The position numbers and the translations under genes are program-made. Positions 9,107 to 17,297 of a stretch of 64,000 nt of DNA are shown piece by piece. Below the pieces are notes generated by a model that saw only the letters and a list, made by a program, of their open reading frames with translations, was not told the DNA's origin and did no database searches. Source of the DNA: Poseidonibacter parvus (lineage in GTDB: Bacteria > Campylobacterota > Campylobacteria > Campylobacterales > Arcobacteraceae); assembly GCF_001956695.1 (NCBI RefSeq), contig NZ_CP019070.1, forward strand, positions 1,240,001 through 1,304,000, written 5' to 3'. Positions within the stretch are counted from its first letter, which is position 1, and every line of letters starts with the position of its first letter.

Positions 9107-9662
9107 ATGGAAACAATAGATTTATATTTTTTAGGACTTGGTATATTATCAGGTTCTGATGGGATTTTGGATATTTATTACCTGTAATATTAAATAGAAT
9201 TCATTTAAGTTTTTATGGTCTTTATCCTGTTTTTACAATTGCTTGGATTTTACTTCTATTTTCTTCAACATTATTATTGGAAGGAAATATTTTTTTAGCA
9301 GTTTATATTGCCGGAATTGTGGCAAATACAAGAGAGTTTGTTCATAAAAAAAATTTAGTTGGTTTTAATGATGGACTATCATGAATTATGTAAATTGCAG
9401 TATTCTTAGCTCTTGGACTGTTAGTTTTTCCTTCTGAATTTCTAGATGTTGCCTTATCAGGACTTGCAATTGCTTTATTGTATTTTTTATTGTTTTATTT
9501 TCAATATTAATTCAAGGTGCAACACTTCCACTTATGGCAAAATGGTTAAAAGTGGAAACTAAAAAGAAAAAAGTTAAAACAGAAGATATTGTTGATTCTC
9601 CTCGTAATAGTGATAGAAAATATAAAAAAGTTTTAAAAACTTTTAAAACAGAAAAGATATAA
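9107..9662 (+). pseudogene. Decayed K+/H+ antiporter (NhaP2/CvrA type)
   Basis: Fragments of a CPA1 antiporter of the NhaP2/CvrA type can be read across frames. The start METIDLYFLG runs straight into LSGSDGI, a join that skips a family segment. After a frame change comes FYGLYPVFTIAWILLLFSST, AVYIAGIVANTREFVHKKN and FNDGLS. Here a TGA and a TAA replace what are normally Trp and Gln, before IAVFLALGLLVFPSEFLD. A second frame change leads to ILIQGATLPLMAKWLKVE and a Lys-rich tail. Large membrane segments are deleted, so no functional transporter can be made. Confidence 0.85.
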
Positions 9663-9687
9663 TTTAATACATTTTCTAAAAGGCTTA

Positions 9688-9696
9688 TGCTATAAT
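9688..9696 (+). promoter_or_regulatory. thiI extended -10 promoter
   Basis: TGCTATAAT (TATAAT at 9691-9696) forms an extended -10 element 30 bases upstream of the thiI start. The bases after it, CGCGA, also follow the -10 element upstream of the ABC-F gene near 50790. Confidence 0.6.
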
Positions 9697-9726
9697 CGCG
9701 ATTAATAAAAACAAGGTACAGTAATA

Positions 9727-11187
9727 ATGGAAAAACCCGAAGTTAAAACACAAAAATTCATAATTAAATTTTTCCCCGAAATTATGATAAAAGGTAGTAA
9801 AGCTAAGAGACAGATGATTAATCAGCTTTACAATAATCTTAAAAAGATGCTAACAAAAATTGATGAAGATATATCAATAAAAAAATTTCATGATAAGATT
9901 GAAGTTGTATGTTTAGTAGATTTTGTAACAGAAATTAGACAAATACTATTACAAACTCCAGGTGCTCAGCTTGTATTAGAAGCATTACAGTTTGATAATA
10001 TCACAACAATAGATCAAATGAAAGTTATAGTTAATGATGTAACAAAAGATCAAGTTATTGGTAAAACTTTTGTTGTTAGAGTAAAGCGTTCAGGAACTCA
10101 TAGTTTTAAATCAACAGAGATCGAAAAAACTATTGGCGGATATATGTTGGCTCATAATGATACAAAAGGAGTGAGTTTAAGAGAAGCAGAAGCTACAATA
10201 AACGTAGAACTTTTTGATAATCAATTAAATATTATCACATTAAAGCATAAAGGTTTAGGTGGTTTTCCAATAGGAACTCAAGGAGATGTATTATCTTTAA
10301 TGTCTGGTGGATTTGATTCTACAGTAGCTTCTTATCTTACAATGAAAAGAGGAATTAAAACTCATTTTATTTTCTTTAATCTTGGTGGTGTTGCACATGA
10401 AATTGGTGTAAAGCAAGTTGCCTTATATCTTTGGAATAAATTTGGCTCATCTCATAATATTACATTTATATCCGTTCCTTTTGATGATGTAGTTACTGAG
10501 ATATTTAGATCTACATCAGATTCGTACATGGGTATTACACTTAAAAGATTAATGATTAAAGCTTCTGAAAAAATTGCAGACGATATGGGAATTGATGCCT
10601 TACTTACAGGTGAGAGTGTGGCTCAAGTATCTAGTCAAACATTAAGAAACTTAGCTTTAATTGATCAAGTTACAAACAAATTAATTTTAAGACCCTTAGC
10701 TACTATGAATAAAACTGATATTATGGATATTGCAAATGATATTGGTACTAGAAGATTTGCAGAAACAATGCCTGAATATTGTGGTGTAATTTCAAAAAAT
10801 CCAAATACTCATGGTTCATTTAAAAGATTAGAAGAAGAAGCAAGAAAGTTTGATTACATAGTATTAGATAAAGCTGTAGAAAATGCAGTAAGTTTAAGAG
10901 TTCATGAAATCGAAGATGATATTTCTGATATTGGACAAATAGAAACTGTTAGTGATTTAAGTAGTGCAGAGTACACAGTTATTGATATTAGACAAAGTGA
11001 TGATTGTATTGAAACTTCTGCTGAAACTATTAAAATTCCATTTTATAAATTAAAAAGTGAATTTAAAAACCTTCCACAAAATAAAGAGTATTTATTTTAC
11101 TGTGATAAAGGTATTTTAAGCCAGTTACATGCTCAATATCTAAGAGATGCAGAGAACTTTACAAACATAAGAGTTTATCGACCATAA
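9727..11187 (+). CDS. thiI: tRNA 4-thiouridine sulfurtransferase ThiI with rhodanese domain
   Basis: The 486-residue protein is the long, E. coli-like ThiI. It has an N-terminal ferredoxin-like/THUMP region that binds tRNA, an adenylating PP-loop SGGFDS at residues 193-198, and a C-terminal rhodanese domain whose catalytic cysteine is Cys459 (FYCDKG). Cys352 (PEYCGV) matches the partner cysteine that forms a disulfide in E. coli ThiI. It makes s4U8 in tRNA and can supply sulfur for thiamine thiazole. Its last 13 bases overlap the end of the convergent cytochrome gene. Confidence 0.96.
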   Translation: MEKPEVKTQKFIIKFFPEIMIKGSKAKRQMINQLYNNLKKMLTKIDEDISIKKFHDKIEVVCLVDFVTEIRQILLQTPGAQLVLEALQFDNITTIDQMKVIVNDVTKDQVIGKTFVVRVKRSGTHSFKSTEIEKTIGGYMLAHNDTKGVSLREAEATINVELFDNQLNIITLKHKGLGGFPIGTQGDVLSLMSGGFDSTVASYLTMKRGIKTHFIFFNLGGVAHEIGVKQVALYLWNKFGSSHNITFISVPFDDVVTEIFRSTSDSYMGITLKRLMIKASEKIADDMGIDALLTGESVAQVSSQTLRNLALIDQVTNKLILRPLATMNKTDIMDIANDIGTRRFAETMPEYCGVISKNPNTHGSFKRLEEEARKFDYIVLDKAVENAVSLRVHEIEDDISDIGQIETVSDLSSAEYTVIDIRQSDDCIETSAETIKIPFYKLKSEFKNLPQNKEYLFYCDKGILSQLHAQYLRDAENFTNIRVYRP

Positions 11188-13007
11188 GCTCTTATATTTA
11201 ATTCTTCTATTATTACAATAGGAGGATTTGGAAGTGCTGGATAAGATTTTTGTACTATATTTGTTACCCATTGTGGATATATTCTAAAGTTCAGTTTTAC
11301 TTCTACATTTAAAGGAAAAGATAGATTTTTAGGGAGTTCATACTTTTCTAGTCTTCTTTCTTTTGCTTTTATTCTTGTATCTCTTAATAATATTTTATAT
11401 CTCCAAAATGCTAAACCAACTTCTTTAGCATTTTCATCTGCAAATACTTTCATATAAGGTCTAGCATCTTTACCTAGATTTCCATCTTTTTTTAATTTAC
11501 CACTTGAAAATATAACTTTATTTTTTGAATCTTTTACTGTAATATCTAACCATAATTCTCTAAAATCTGCAACGCCCGTTGGCAAATGATGTCCTGCACC
11601 TATATTTGTAACTCCAACTTCTAAAATAGTATCTTTAACACTAGCATCAAGCTTTGCAGCAGTTCTTAAAAGTTGAAGTGTTTGGTTTTCATGTTTTTTA
11701 CTTTTTAAACCTGATAAAAAGTGATTTGAACCAGAAAAATAGTGTACTTTTACATCTTTTTTAAGAACTCCTCCTTTAGTTGATGTGCCTACAAGTGGTG
11801 TGAACTTATCATTTTCTAGGTTTGTCATATGACAGTCTATACATGATTTGTGTTTTGTTTTATCTGCAAGATTATTATAAGGCGATTCTTCCCACTCTTT
11901 AAATGTTGATACTATTTGTTTTCCTGTTGTTGGTGATGTTTCATCATGACAAGAAGCACAGTATGCACTTTTTTTATAAAGAGGTTTCATATAGCTTTCT
12001 TTATGTACATTTGGCTTTGCATTTATAAACTTTTTACCTAAATATGAGCCAAGTGTTCCTTCTTCATCTTCAAAAGGATATTTTTTTCTATTTGTTAAGT
12101 CCAATTTATAAGAAGCATTTCCTTTTGAACTTGCATCACTTATTCTATGGCAAGTAAGACAAGATACTCCTTCTTCTAGTCTTGAATTGCCATGTTGTTT
12201 ATAATTATTTATTAATGTTTTAGCCCCTTTATCAAAAAGAGTATTTGCTAAAGAGTTTTCATTCATATAATGTGAAGACTTAGTCAATCCTGTTGTAATA
12301 CCACTTGGATTGTGACAAGACATACACCATTGCCTAAACTCATGACCTTCAAGTTCTCCTGCTAGATTTTCCATAACCATATAGTATGGATTTGAGTCTA
12401 CAAGATTTTTATGATTTGAATCTGCCCATTGATTAAATATTTCACTATGACATGATTTACATTTTGTAGAGTTTGTCCAATCCTCACTATGATACATAGT
12501 TTTACCATCTTCAAGTTCAAAAGAGACAAGTTTTGTTTTATATTCTTGTTCTAAAGAATAAGAAGGTGTTGGATTAATAAATGTAATAGATATACCTACC
12601 ATAAACAATAATACAAGTTTGTTTTTCTTAGGATTTTTTGTATGATAAAATAAAAATGCAAGAAGAATAAAAGATGAATATAGGTGAATATTAAATGAGT
12701 AAATTCCTAATATATTTCCACCTGTATTTCCAATAAAGAACAAATAAAAACCACTTAAGGTAGTTAAGAGTAGAACAAAACCTAAAATCCAACCAATCTT
12801 ACTATTTACTTTTTTTATTACTATATATTTGTAAGCGTGTTTATTCACAAAAGGAATAATATAAAATATTGAAAATAATATAGAAGTAAAAGCATGGATA
12901 ATAGATATATCTGTTAAATATTTCCATTGGATATTAAAAATATCCATTTGTAAGACACCTGTAATAAAAATTAGAATAATTAGTATTTTGATATTAAATA
13001 GTTTCAT
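11175..13007 (-). CDS. Membrane-anchored five-heme cytochrome c
   Basis: The first 150 residues carry about five hydrophobic segments, and the remainder is a periplasmic multiheme region. Five CXXCH heme-attachment motifs are visible at residues 183-187, 228-232, 283-287, 350-354 and 389-393, with extra histidines (for example DSNHKN and SSHYMN) that could be distal ligands. The C-terminal 190 residues lack hemes and look beta-rich. It starts one base inside the stop of the MauG-like gene (TAATG), so the two are translated together. A role in periplasmic electron transfer is likely; the partner and substrate are not evident. Confidence 0.85.
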   Translation of the reverse strand: MKLFNIKILIILIFITGVLQMDIFNIQWKYLTDISIIHAFTSILFSIFYIIPFVNKHAYKYIVIKKVNSKIGWILGFVLLLTTLSGFYLFFIGNTGGNILGIYSFNIHLYSSFILLAFLFYHTKNPKKNKLVLLFMVGISITFINPTPSYSLEQEYKTKLVSFELEDGKTMYHSEDWTNSTKCKSCHSEIFNQWADSNHKNLVDSNPYYMVMENLAGELEGHEFRQWCMSCHNPSGITTGLTKSSHYMNENSLANTLFDKGAKTLINNYKQHGNSRLEEGVSCLTCHRISDASSKGNASYKLDLTNRKKYPFEDEEGTLGSYLGKKFINAKPNVHKESYMKPLYKKSAYCASCHDETSPTTGKQIVSTFKEWEESPYNNLADKTKHKSCIDCHMTNLENDKFTPLVGTSTKGGVLKKDVKVHYFSGSNHFLSGLKSKKHENQTLQLLRTAAKLDASVKDTILEVGVTNIGAGHHLPTGVADFRELWLDITVKDSKNKVIFSSGKLKKDGNLGKDARPYMKVFADENAKEVGLAFWRYKILLRDTRIKAKERRLEKYELPKNLSFPLNVEVKLNFRIYPQWVTNIVQKSYPALPNPPIVIIEELNIRAYGR

Positions 13008-14134
13008 TATTTAATTTCCTTCTTTGATTGTTTAATTACATTCCCCTCTAAGGTCTTCAAAAAAGCTACAATATCATCTATTTGTGTATTTGTAAGATTT
13101 ATTCCTACTTGATGCCTTCCCATTATTTCTACTGCTTTTCTTATTTTATCAACTGAACCATTATGAAAATATGGAGACGTTTTTGTAACGTTCCTTAAAA
13201 TAGGAACCCTAAAAAAGCTTGTATTTGCTCTTCCTTTATATTCTCCTTTATTTTCAAAAGGAAAAGTATTATCAATTATTTCAAAATCAGGAGCAGGACC
13301 AAGATTAGGTCTTAAATCATGAATACCAGCAAAGTTTCTTAAAGGAAACCTTTGAACACTTTGTCCTCCTACACTTCTTCCCGTATGACAACCACTACAC
13401 CCAAAGTTCATAAAATTTACTAAGCCTTGTTTTGCCTGCTTATTAATTGCATTATTGTCACCTTCTAAAAACTCATCAAAACTACTTCTTGTCAAAAGTG
13501 TTTTGATATAAGCTTCTATTGCATCAATTATTTCTTCATAGTTGTAATCAAATCTTTTTTCTAGTTCTTCTGCTGATATATTTAATTTATGTGTTGATTT
13601 AATTGAGTTTATGATTTGTTCTTTTAATATTTTTACTTCGCCGCTCCATGTAAAAGTTTTTGCAAGTGATGAGTTTAAAATAGTTATAGTATTTAGATGG
13701 TGAGGATTTAAAGTATTGTTATCTCCTAGAGAGGAAGAAAATCTATCTGTACCGCTTTCGTCTTTTAAATGGCATCTTACGCAATTATTTGTATCTATTA
13801 ATACTTGCTCTTCTTTTGTTATACTATTTTCTTCTTTACTAATCATATGACAAGTAGTACAAGAAGTTTTTTTATTTAGTGAAAGATTAGGATTAAAAAA
13901 TAACTCTTTTCCTAAAGCTATTTTTTCTTTATTTAAAATAGTATTTTGTTCATATTTTTCTAAATACTCTTCATAAGATTTAGGAATTGATTTAAGTCCT
14001 TTTTTTATAGCTGTTTTTCTTAATGAATCGTCGTTGTATGAGGGAAAATCTCTTTGTTTAAGAAGTGAAGGAAGTGATAATAGTATTGATATTACAACAA
14101 ATGCAAATAACAATATTCTCATAAATATTTTCAT
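13007..14134 (-). CDS. Three-heme cytochrome c peroxidase / MauG-family protein
   Basis: A 375-residue exported or membrane-tethered protein with an N-terminal hydrophobic anchor (residues 3-25). It has three CXXCH motifs at residues 92-96, 118-122 and 246-250. Classical bacterial di-heme peroxidases have two, so this belongs to the tri-heme branch of the CcpA/MauG family. The C-terminal segment FFHNGSVDKIRKAVEIMGRHQ is characteristic of the family. Members reduce H2O2 or oxidise protein side chains; which applies here is unknown. It leads a two-gene unit with the five-heme cytochrome. A long hairpin covers its ribosome-binding site. Confidence 0.88.
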   Translation of the reverse strand: MKIFMRILLFAFVVISILLSLPSLLKQRDFPSYNDDSLRKTAIKKGLKSIPKSYEEYLEKYEQNTILNKEKIALGKELFFNPNLSLNKKTSCTTCHMISKEENSITKEEQVLIDTNNCVRCHLKDESGTDRFSSSLGDNNTLNPHHLNTITILNSSLAKTFTWSGEVKILKEQIINSIKSTHKLNISAEELEKRFDYNYEEIIDAIEAYIKTLLTRSSFDEFLEGDNNAINKQAKQGLVNFMNFGCSGCHTGRSVGGQSVQRFPLRNFAGIHDLRPNLGPAPDFEIIDNTFPFENKGEYKGRANTSFFRVPILRNVTKTSPYFHNGSVDKIRKAVEIMGRHQVGINLTNTQIDDIVAFLKTLEGNVIKQSKKEIK

Positions 14135-14136
14135 AA

Positions 14137-14172
14137 ATAGTATCCAATAAATATATATTTATTAGATACTAT
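14137..14172 (-). promoter_or_regulatory. RBS-covering hairpin of the MauG-like gene
   Basis: Two 18-base arms form an inverted repeat ending two bases before the start codon. On the reverse (transcribed) strand all 18 positions can pair, because the single non-Watson-Crick position is U-G; on the other strand it would be A-C. The right arm contains GGA, the only plausible ribosome-binding site, eight bases from the ATG. It could also be a protein-binding palindrome. Confidence 0.55.
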
Positions 14173-14214
14173 CAAAAAGATAGGTTTTAAAAATTGTAAA
14201 TTATCAATTTTTAT

Positions 14215-14695
14215 TTAAAATAAAAATAAAAATAGATAAATACATACTCCCATTAATGAACTGATCGTAAGTCCTAGAAATATTAACTTACCTAATTTTT
14301 TATGATTTGAGCTTTTAATCTGTTCTAATTGCTTGTTTCTGTATAGTTTAATAAAGGTAATAAATAAATACACCCATGAAATTAAAGCAATAATAGCAAT
14401 AATTATATGAATAATTAAAAAAGATAGCATAAAGGTATATGAAATATTACTAGCTTTTGAGTACTCTAAAAAGCCACCAGAAATTCTAAGTCCAATTTCA
14501 AAAACAATTATAATAGTAATAGTAATAGCTAATAGCTAATAAAAAAGCTTGAGATATAAAATGCTCTTTATATTTTCTTTTAACGGCTAAATATATTGTA
14601 AAAGCCATTAATAGTGGGAATACAGCAAAATATATAGTTACAAAATCTATATAAAAAGGTGCTGCTGTTCCCAAAAAACCCTGATTAAATAGCAT
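14215..14695 (-). pseudogene. DUF420 membrane protein, frameshifted by a 7-bp duplication
   Basis: Two reverse-strand frames together make one DUF420 protein. The N-terminal part starts at 14695 (GFLGTAAPFYIDFVTIYF, then LAVKRKYKEHF), and the C-terminal part (FEIGLRISGGF, then IIHIIIAIIALISWVY and HKKLGKLIFLGL) ends at 14215. They meet at a doubled heptamer at 14526-14539; removing one copy restores an open frame through the whole gene. DUF420 proteins are small four-helix membrane proteins often found near cytochrome oxidases. As read here only a 65-residue fragment followed by a stop is made. It could be a phase-variable switch, a recent mutation or a sequencing error. Confidence 0.8.
14511..14540. 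repeat. Short tandem repeats at the DUF420 frameshift
   Basis: On the + strand, TAATAG occurs three times in a row (14511-14528), followed by a C and TAATAG again, which produces two exact copies of TAGCTAA at 14526-14539. Both repeat types invite slippage; a change of one heptamer shifts the frame. Confidence 0.8.
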
Positions 14696-14699
14696 ACAA

Positions 14700-14996
14700 T
14701 TAATCTTTATTTTGTTTTTTAATTACATTTTCAATTATGATAAAACCAAATGGAATTAATGAATAAACAAATAATTGAAATCCTAAACCTTTGTCCCATT
14801 TACATTTAACCATTACATGAAAAAGTGCCATACAAAATAATATAAATAATACACCATGTCCCATTCCAACTATTTTTACGGGATATGGATTATCGCCTAA
14901 ATACTTAATAGGCATTGCAACAAATACTAATAATAAATATGAAAGACCTTCTATTATTGAAATAAGTCTAAATCTTCCAAATGCTGTTTTTAACAT
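14700..14996 (-). CDS. DUF3817 (YdzA-like) membrane protein
   Basis: A 98-residue inner-membrane protein with three or so hydrophobic helices and the DUF3817 signature: FRLISIIEGLSYLLLVF at the start, the MPIKYLGDNPYPVKIVG loop, and GHGVLFILFCMALFH after it. The function of the family is not established. Its stop lies four bases before the start of the broken DUF420 gene, so the pair forms a small unit of membrane proteins. Confidence 0.8.
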   Translation of the reverse strand: MLKTAFGRFRLISIIEGLSYLLLVFVAMPIKYLGDNPYPVKIVGMGHGVLFILFCMALFHVMVKCKWDKGLGFQLFVYSLIPFGFIIIENVIKKQNKD

Positions 14997-15100
14997 TTTT
15001 ATTCCTTTAAATTTTAAATTTGATTATATGTAAATATACTTAATGATTAACTAAAAACTTTATAAAAAATATGTATAATTAAAAGAAAGAGTTTAAATAT

Positions 15101-15178
15101 ATGAGTACAAATAAAATCATTTTTGCACTATTGGTGTTGTATATATTAGCAGATGTTGTTAAAACATATTTTTTTTAA
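15101..15178 (+). CDS. Possible 25-residue membrane peptide
   Basis: An ATG at 15101 opens a frame encoding 25 residues with a hydrophobic stretch (KIIFALLVLYILADVV) ending in FF. TATAAT at 15074-15079 could be its -10 element, and AAAGAAAGA lies in the leader. It occupies an otherwise empty gap between two reverse-strand genes. Small size makes chance possible, and no family can be assigned. Confidence 0.4.
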   Translation: MSTNKIIFALLVLYILADVVKTYFF

Positions 15179-15190
15179 AAGAAAAAAGAA

Positions 15191-15388
15191 TTAATCTTCT
15201 TTCTTTTCTAAATCACATTTCTTAGAGATAATGCAAGCAGGGCAAAAGTTAGCTAATCCTGCAATTAAAGGAAGTACCCCTAAATAAAACCATGCATTGC
15301 CTGTAAAAAATCCTACTGCAATTAGCACAAGTCCTAAAACAATTCTAAATGGTCTACATACCATTCTCATCTTTTCGAAAAAATTCAT
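15191..15388 (-). CDS. DUF2892 inner-membrane protein
   Basis: A 65-residue protein matching the DUF2892 family, the small membrane unit also found at the end of YgaP-type rhodaneses. It begins with a cytoplasmic MRMVCRPFRIVLG segment, has two membrane helices (VLIAVGFFTGNAWFYLGVLPLIAG), and ends with the cysteine-containing NFCPACIISKKC. Function is unknown; in YgaP the equivalent segment anchors a sulfurtransferase. It is a single-gene unit here. Confidence 0.8.
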   Translation of the reverse strand: MNFFEKMRMVCRPFRIVLGLVLIAVGFFTGNAWFYLGVLPLIAGLANFCPACIISKKCDLEKKED

Positions 15389-15540
15389 AAGTTTTCCTTA
15401 TTATTAATAGTTTAATTTTTATAATTATAGCTTATGAAACTTATAAAAATTTAAAAGTTTATTTAATAGACATGAATCAAGTGTTATTTTTTCAAAAGAT
15501 GATACAATAAAAATATAATTTATAAATCAAAAGTTTTAAT

Positions 15541-16926
15541 ATGAAAAAACACTTCCTCGAACAATCAATTATCTTTTTCTCAGTTAGTAAATGGCTTATT
15601 ATCTCAACAATCATAGGTATAGTAATAGGTGCAATAGTTACTTTTTTTGTGACAGTCTTACAGTATTCAGAAGACTCAAGAGATTTACTAGGCTTTAAAT
15701 ACTACTATTTATTGCCCTTTGCTTTAATGCTTACCATATGGCTTACAAAAACTTTTGCTCCAAATGCAAAAGGTCATGGAACAGAAAAAGTAATAGAAGC
15801 AATTCATAAAAAACATGGAAAAATAGATATTTTAATAATACCTGTGAAATTAATAGCCACTGTTCTTACAATTTTTGCAGGAGGTTCAGCAGGGAAAGAA
15901 GGACCAGCTGCACAAATAGGTGCTGGTGCTGCTTCTTTAATAGCCGATATTTTTAGATTTTCAAAAGAGCATAGAAAAAAAATTGTAATTTGTGGGATAA
16001 GCGCAGGTTTTGCAGCAGTTTTTGGAACACCAATTTCAGGTGCTATTTTTGGTGTTGAAGTATTAATTGTTGGAATTATTATGTATGATGTACTACTTCC
16101 TTCTTTTATAGCGGGCTTTGCAGCTTTTTCTACGGCACAATTTCTTGGTTTAAACTATACATATTTTGATATGAGATTTTCACAAGCTATTCCACTTGAA
16201 CTTACACTTATTAGTCAAGTTGTACTTGCTGGTTTATTTTTTGGAATTATTGCAGATTTCTTTATTACTTTTTTAAAAACTACAGGAAAGTCTATTCAAT
16301 CATTTAAAATGAATGCTTACTTAAAAGCTTTTCTAGGCGGAACATTTTTAATTGTATTATCTTTTTTCTTTGGTGAACAGTATTTTGGTTTAGGATTAGA
16401 AACTGTAAATAGTACATTCTTTTCAGATCAGAGTGTAGTAGAAGAGATACCTTGGTATGCATTTGTTTTAAAAACTATATTTACATCAATTACTCTTGGA
16501 GTTGGTGGAAGTGGAGGAGTTTTAACACCTTTATTTTTTGTAGGTGCAACTAGTGGGAATTTATTTGGTTCTTTAATGGGTGATCATATTGCATTCTTTT
16601 CAGCTATTGGTTTTGTAAGTTTACTAGCAGGTGCTACAAATGCGCCAATAGCTGCTATTATTATGGCAGTTGAACTTTTTGGACTTGAAATTGCTCCTTA
16701 TGCCGCAATTTCTGTTGTAATTACTTTTTTAATTACAGGACATAGAAGTGTTTTTCCATCTCAAATATTAAAAATGAAAAAAAGTGAAATGCTTGATATT
16801 TCAATGGGTGAAGATATGGATCATTCTTCTGCAAATGTACGAGCTGAAGATAAACAAAAGTTCAAAGATTTAAAACAAAGATTAAGAAGTAAAAGTAAAA
16901 ATACAAATAAAAGGTTACCAAAATGA
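15541..16926 (+). CDS. CLC-type chloride channel or Cl-/H+ antiporter
   Basis: A 461-residue polytopic membrane protein of the CLC family. The selectivity-filter segment GSAGKEGPAAQIG carries the gating glutamate at Glu120, and the second filter region appears as GVGGSGGVLTPLFFVGATSGN. Family members move chloride or fluoride, either passively or in exchange for protons; which applies cannot be told from these motifs. The charged C-terminal tail after residue 415 lacks CBS domains. It overlaps the following DsrE gene by four bases (ATGA), so they form an operon. Confidence 0.9.
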   Translation: MKKHFLEQSIIFFSVSKWLIISTIIGIVIGAIVTFFVTVLQYSEDSRDLLGFKYYYLLPFALMLTIWLTKTFAPNAKGHGTEKVIEAIHKKHGKIDILIIPVKLIATVLTIFAGGSAGKEGPAAQIGAGAASLIADIFRFSKEHRKKIVICGISAGFAAVFGTPISGAIFGVEVLIVGIIMYDVLLPSFIAGFAAFSTAQFLGLNYTYFDMRFSQAIPLELTLISQVVLAGLFFGIIADFFITFLKTTGKSIQSFKMNAYLKAFLGGTFLIVLSFFFGEQYFGLGLETVNSTFFSDQSVVEEIPWYAFVLKTIFTSITLGVGGSGGVLTPLFFVGATSGNLFGSLMGDHIAFFSAIGFVSLLAGATNAPIAAIIMAVELFGLEIAPYAAISVVITFLITGHRSVFPSQILKMKKSEMLDISMGEDMDHSSANVRAEDKQKFKDLKQRLRSKSKNTNKRLPK

Positions 16927-17273
16927 TTAAAGAAGAACAAAATACAGCAAAAATTTTATGGACAACAGACAATAAAGATACAGCAATAAACATGATATGT
17001 TTATATGCACATAATGCAAAACTAAAAGGTTGGATACAAAATGTTCAAATACTTGTTTGGGGTGCTTCTCAAACACTAATAAGTCAAGATAAAGAATTAC
17101 AAGACAAAATCCAAGAAATGATTAAAGATGGTGTTGAAGTAATAGCTTGTAAAAAGTGTGCAGAAGATTTAGGTGTTAGTGATACTTTACAAGCTTGTGA
17201 TATGCAAGTATATTACACAGGTGAGTTATTAAGCTCATGGGTAAAAGAAGGTAATAGTATTATCTCTGTATAA
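16923..17273 (+). CDS. DsrE family protein (cytoplasmic)
   Basis: A 116-residue protein with the DsrE/F pattern: an opening strand ILWTTDNKDTAINMI, the central NVQILVWGASQTLI strand and turn, and the cysteine loop VIACKKCAEDLGV. It has no signal peptide, so it is cytoplasmic, unlike the exported paralogue at 2.4 kb. Similar stand-alone DsrE proteins are annotated in many Campylobacterota without a known partner. It is translationally coupled to the CLC gene, an unexplained pairing. Confidence 0.8.
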   Translation: MIKEEQNTAKILWTTDNKDTAINMICLYAHNAKLKGWIQNVQILVWGASQTLISQDKELQDKIQEMIKDGVEVIACKKCAEDLGVSDTLQACDMQVYYTGELLSSWVKEGNSIISV

Positions 17274-17297
17274 AATAGAACAAATAGTTCTATTTTA
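17271..17297. terminator. Bidirectional terminator
   Basis: TAAAATAGAAC at 17271-17281 pairs perfectly with GTTCTATTTTA at 17287-17297 across a five-base loop. It overlaps the stop codons of the convergent DsrE and MFS genes and serves both. Confidence 0.8.
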
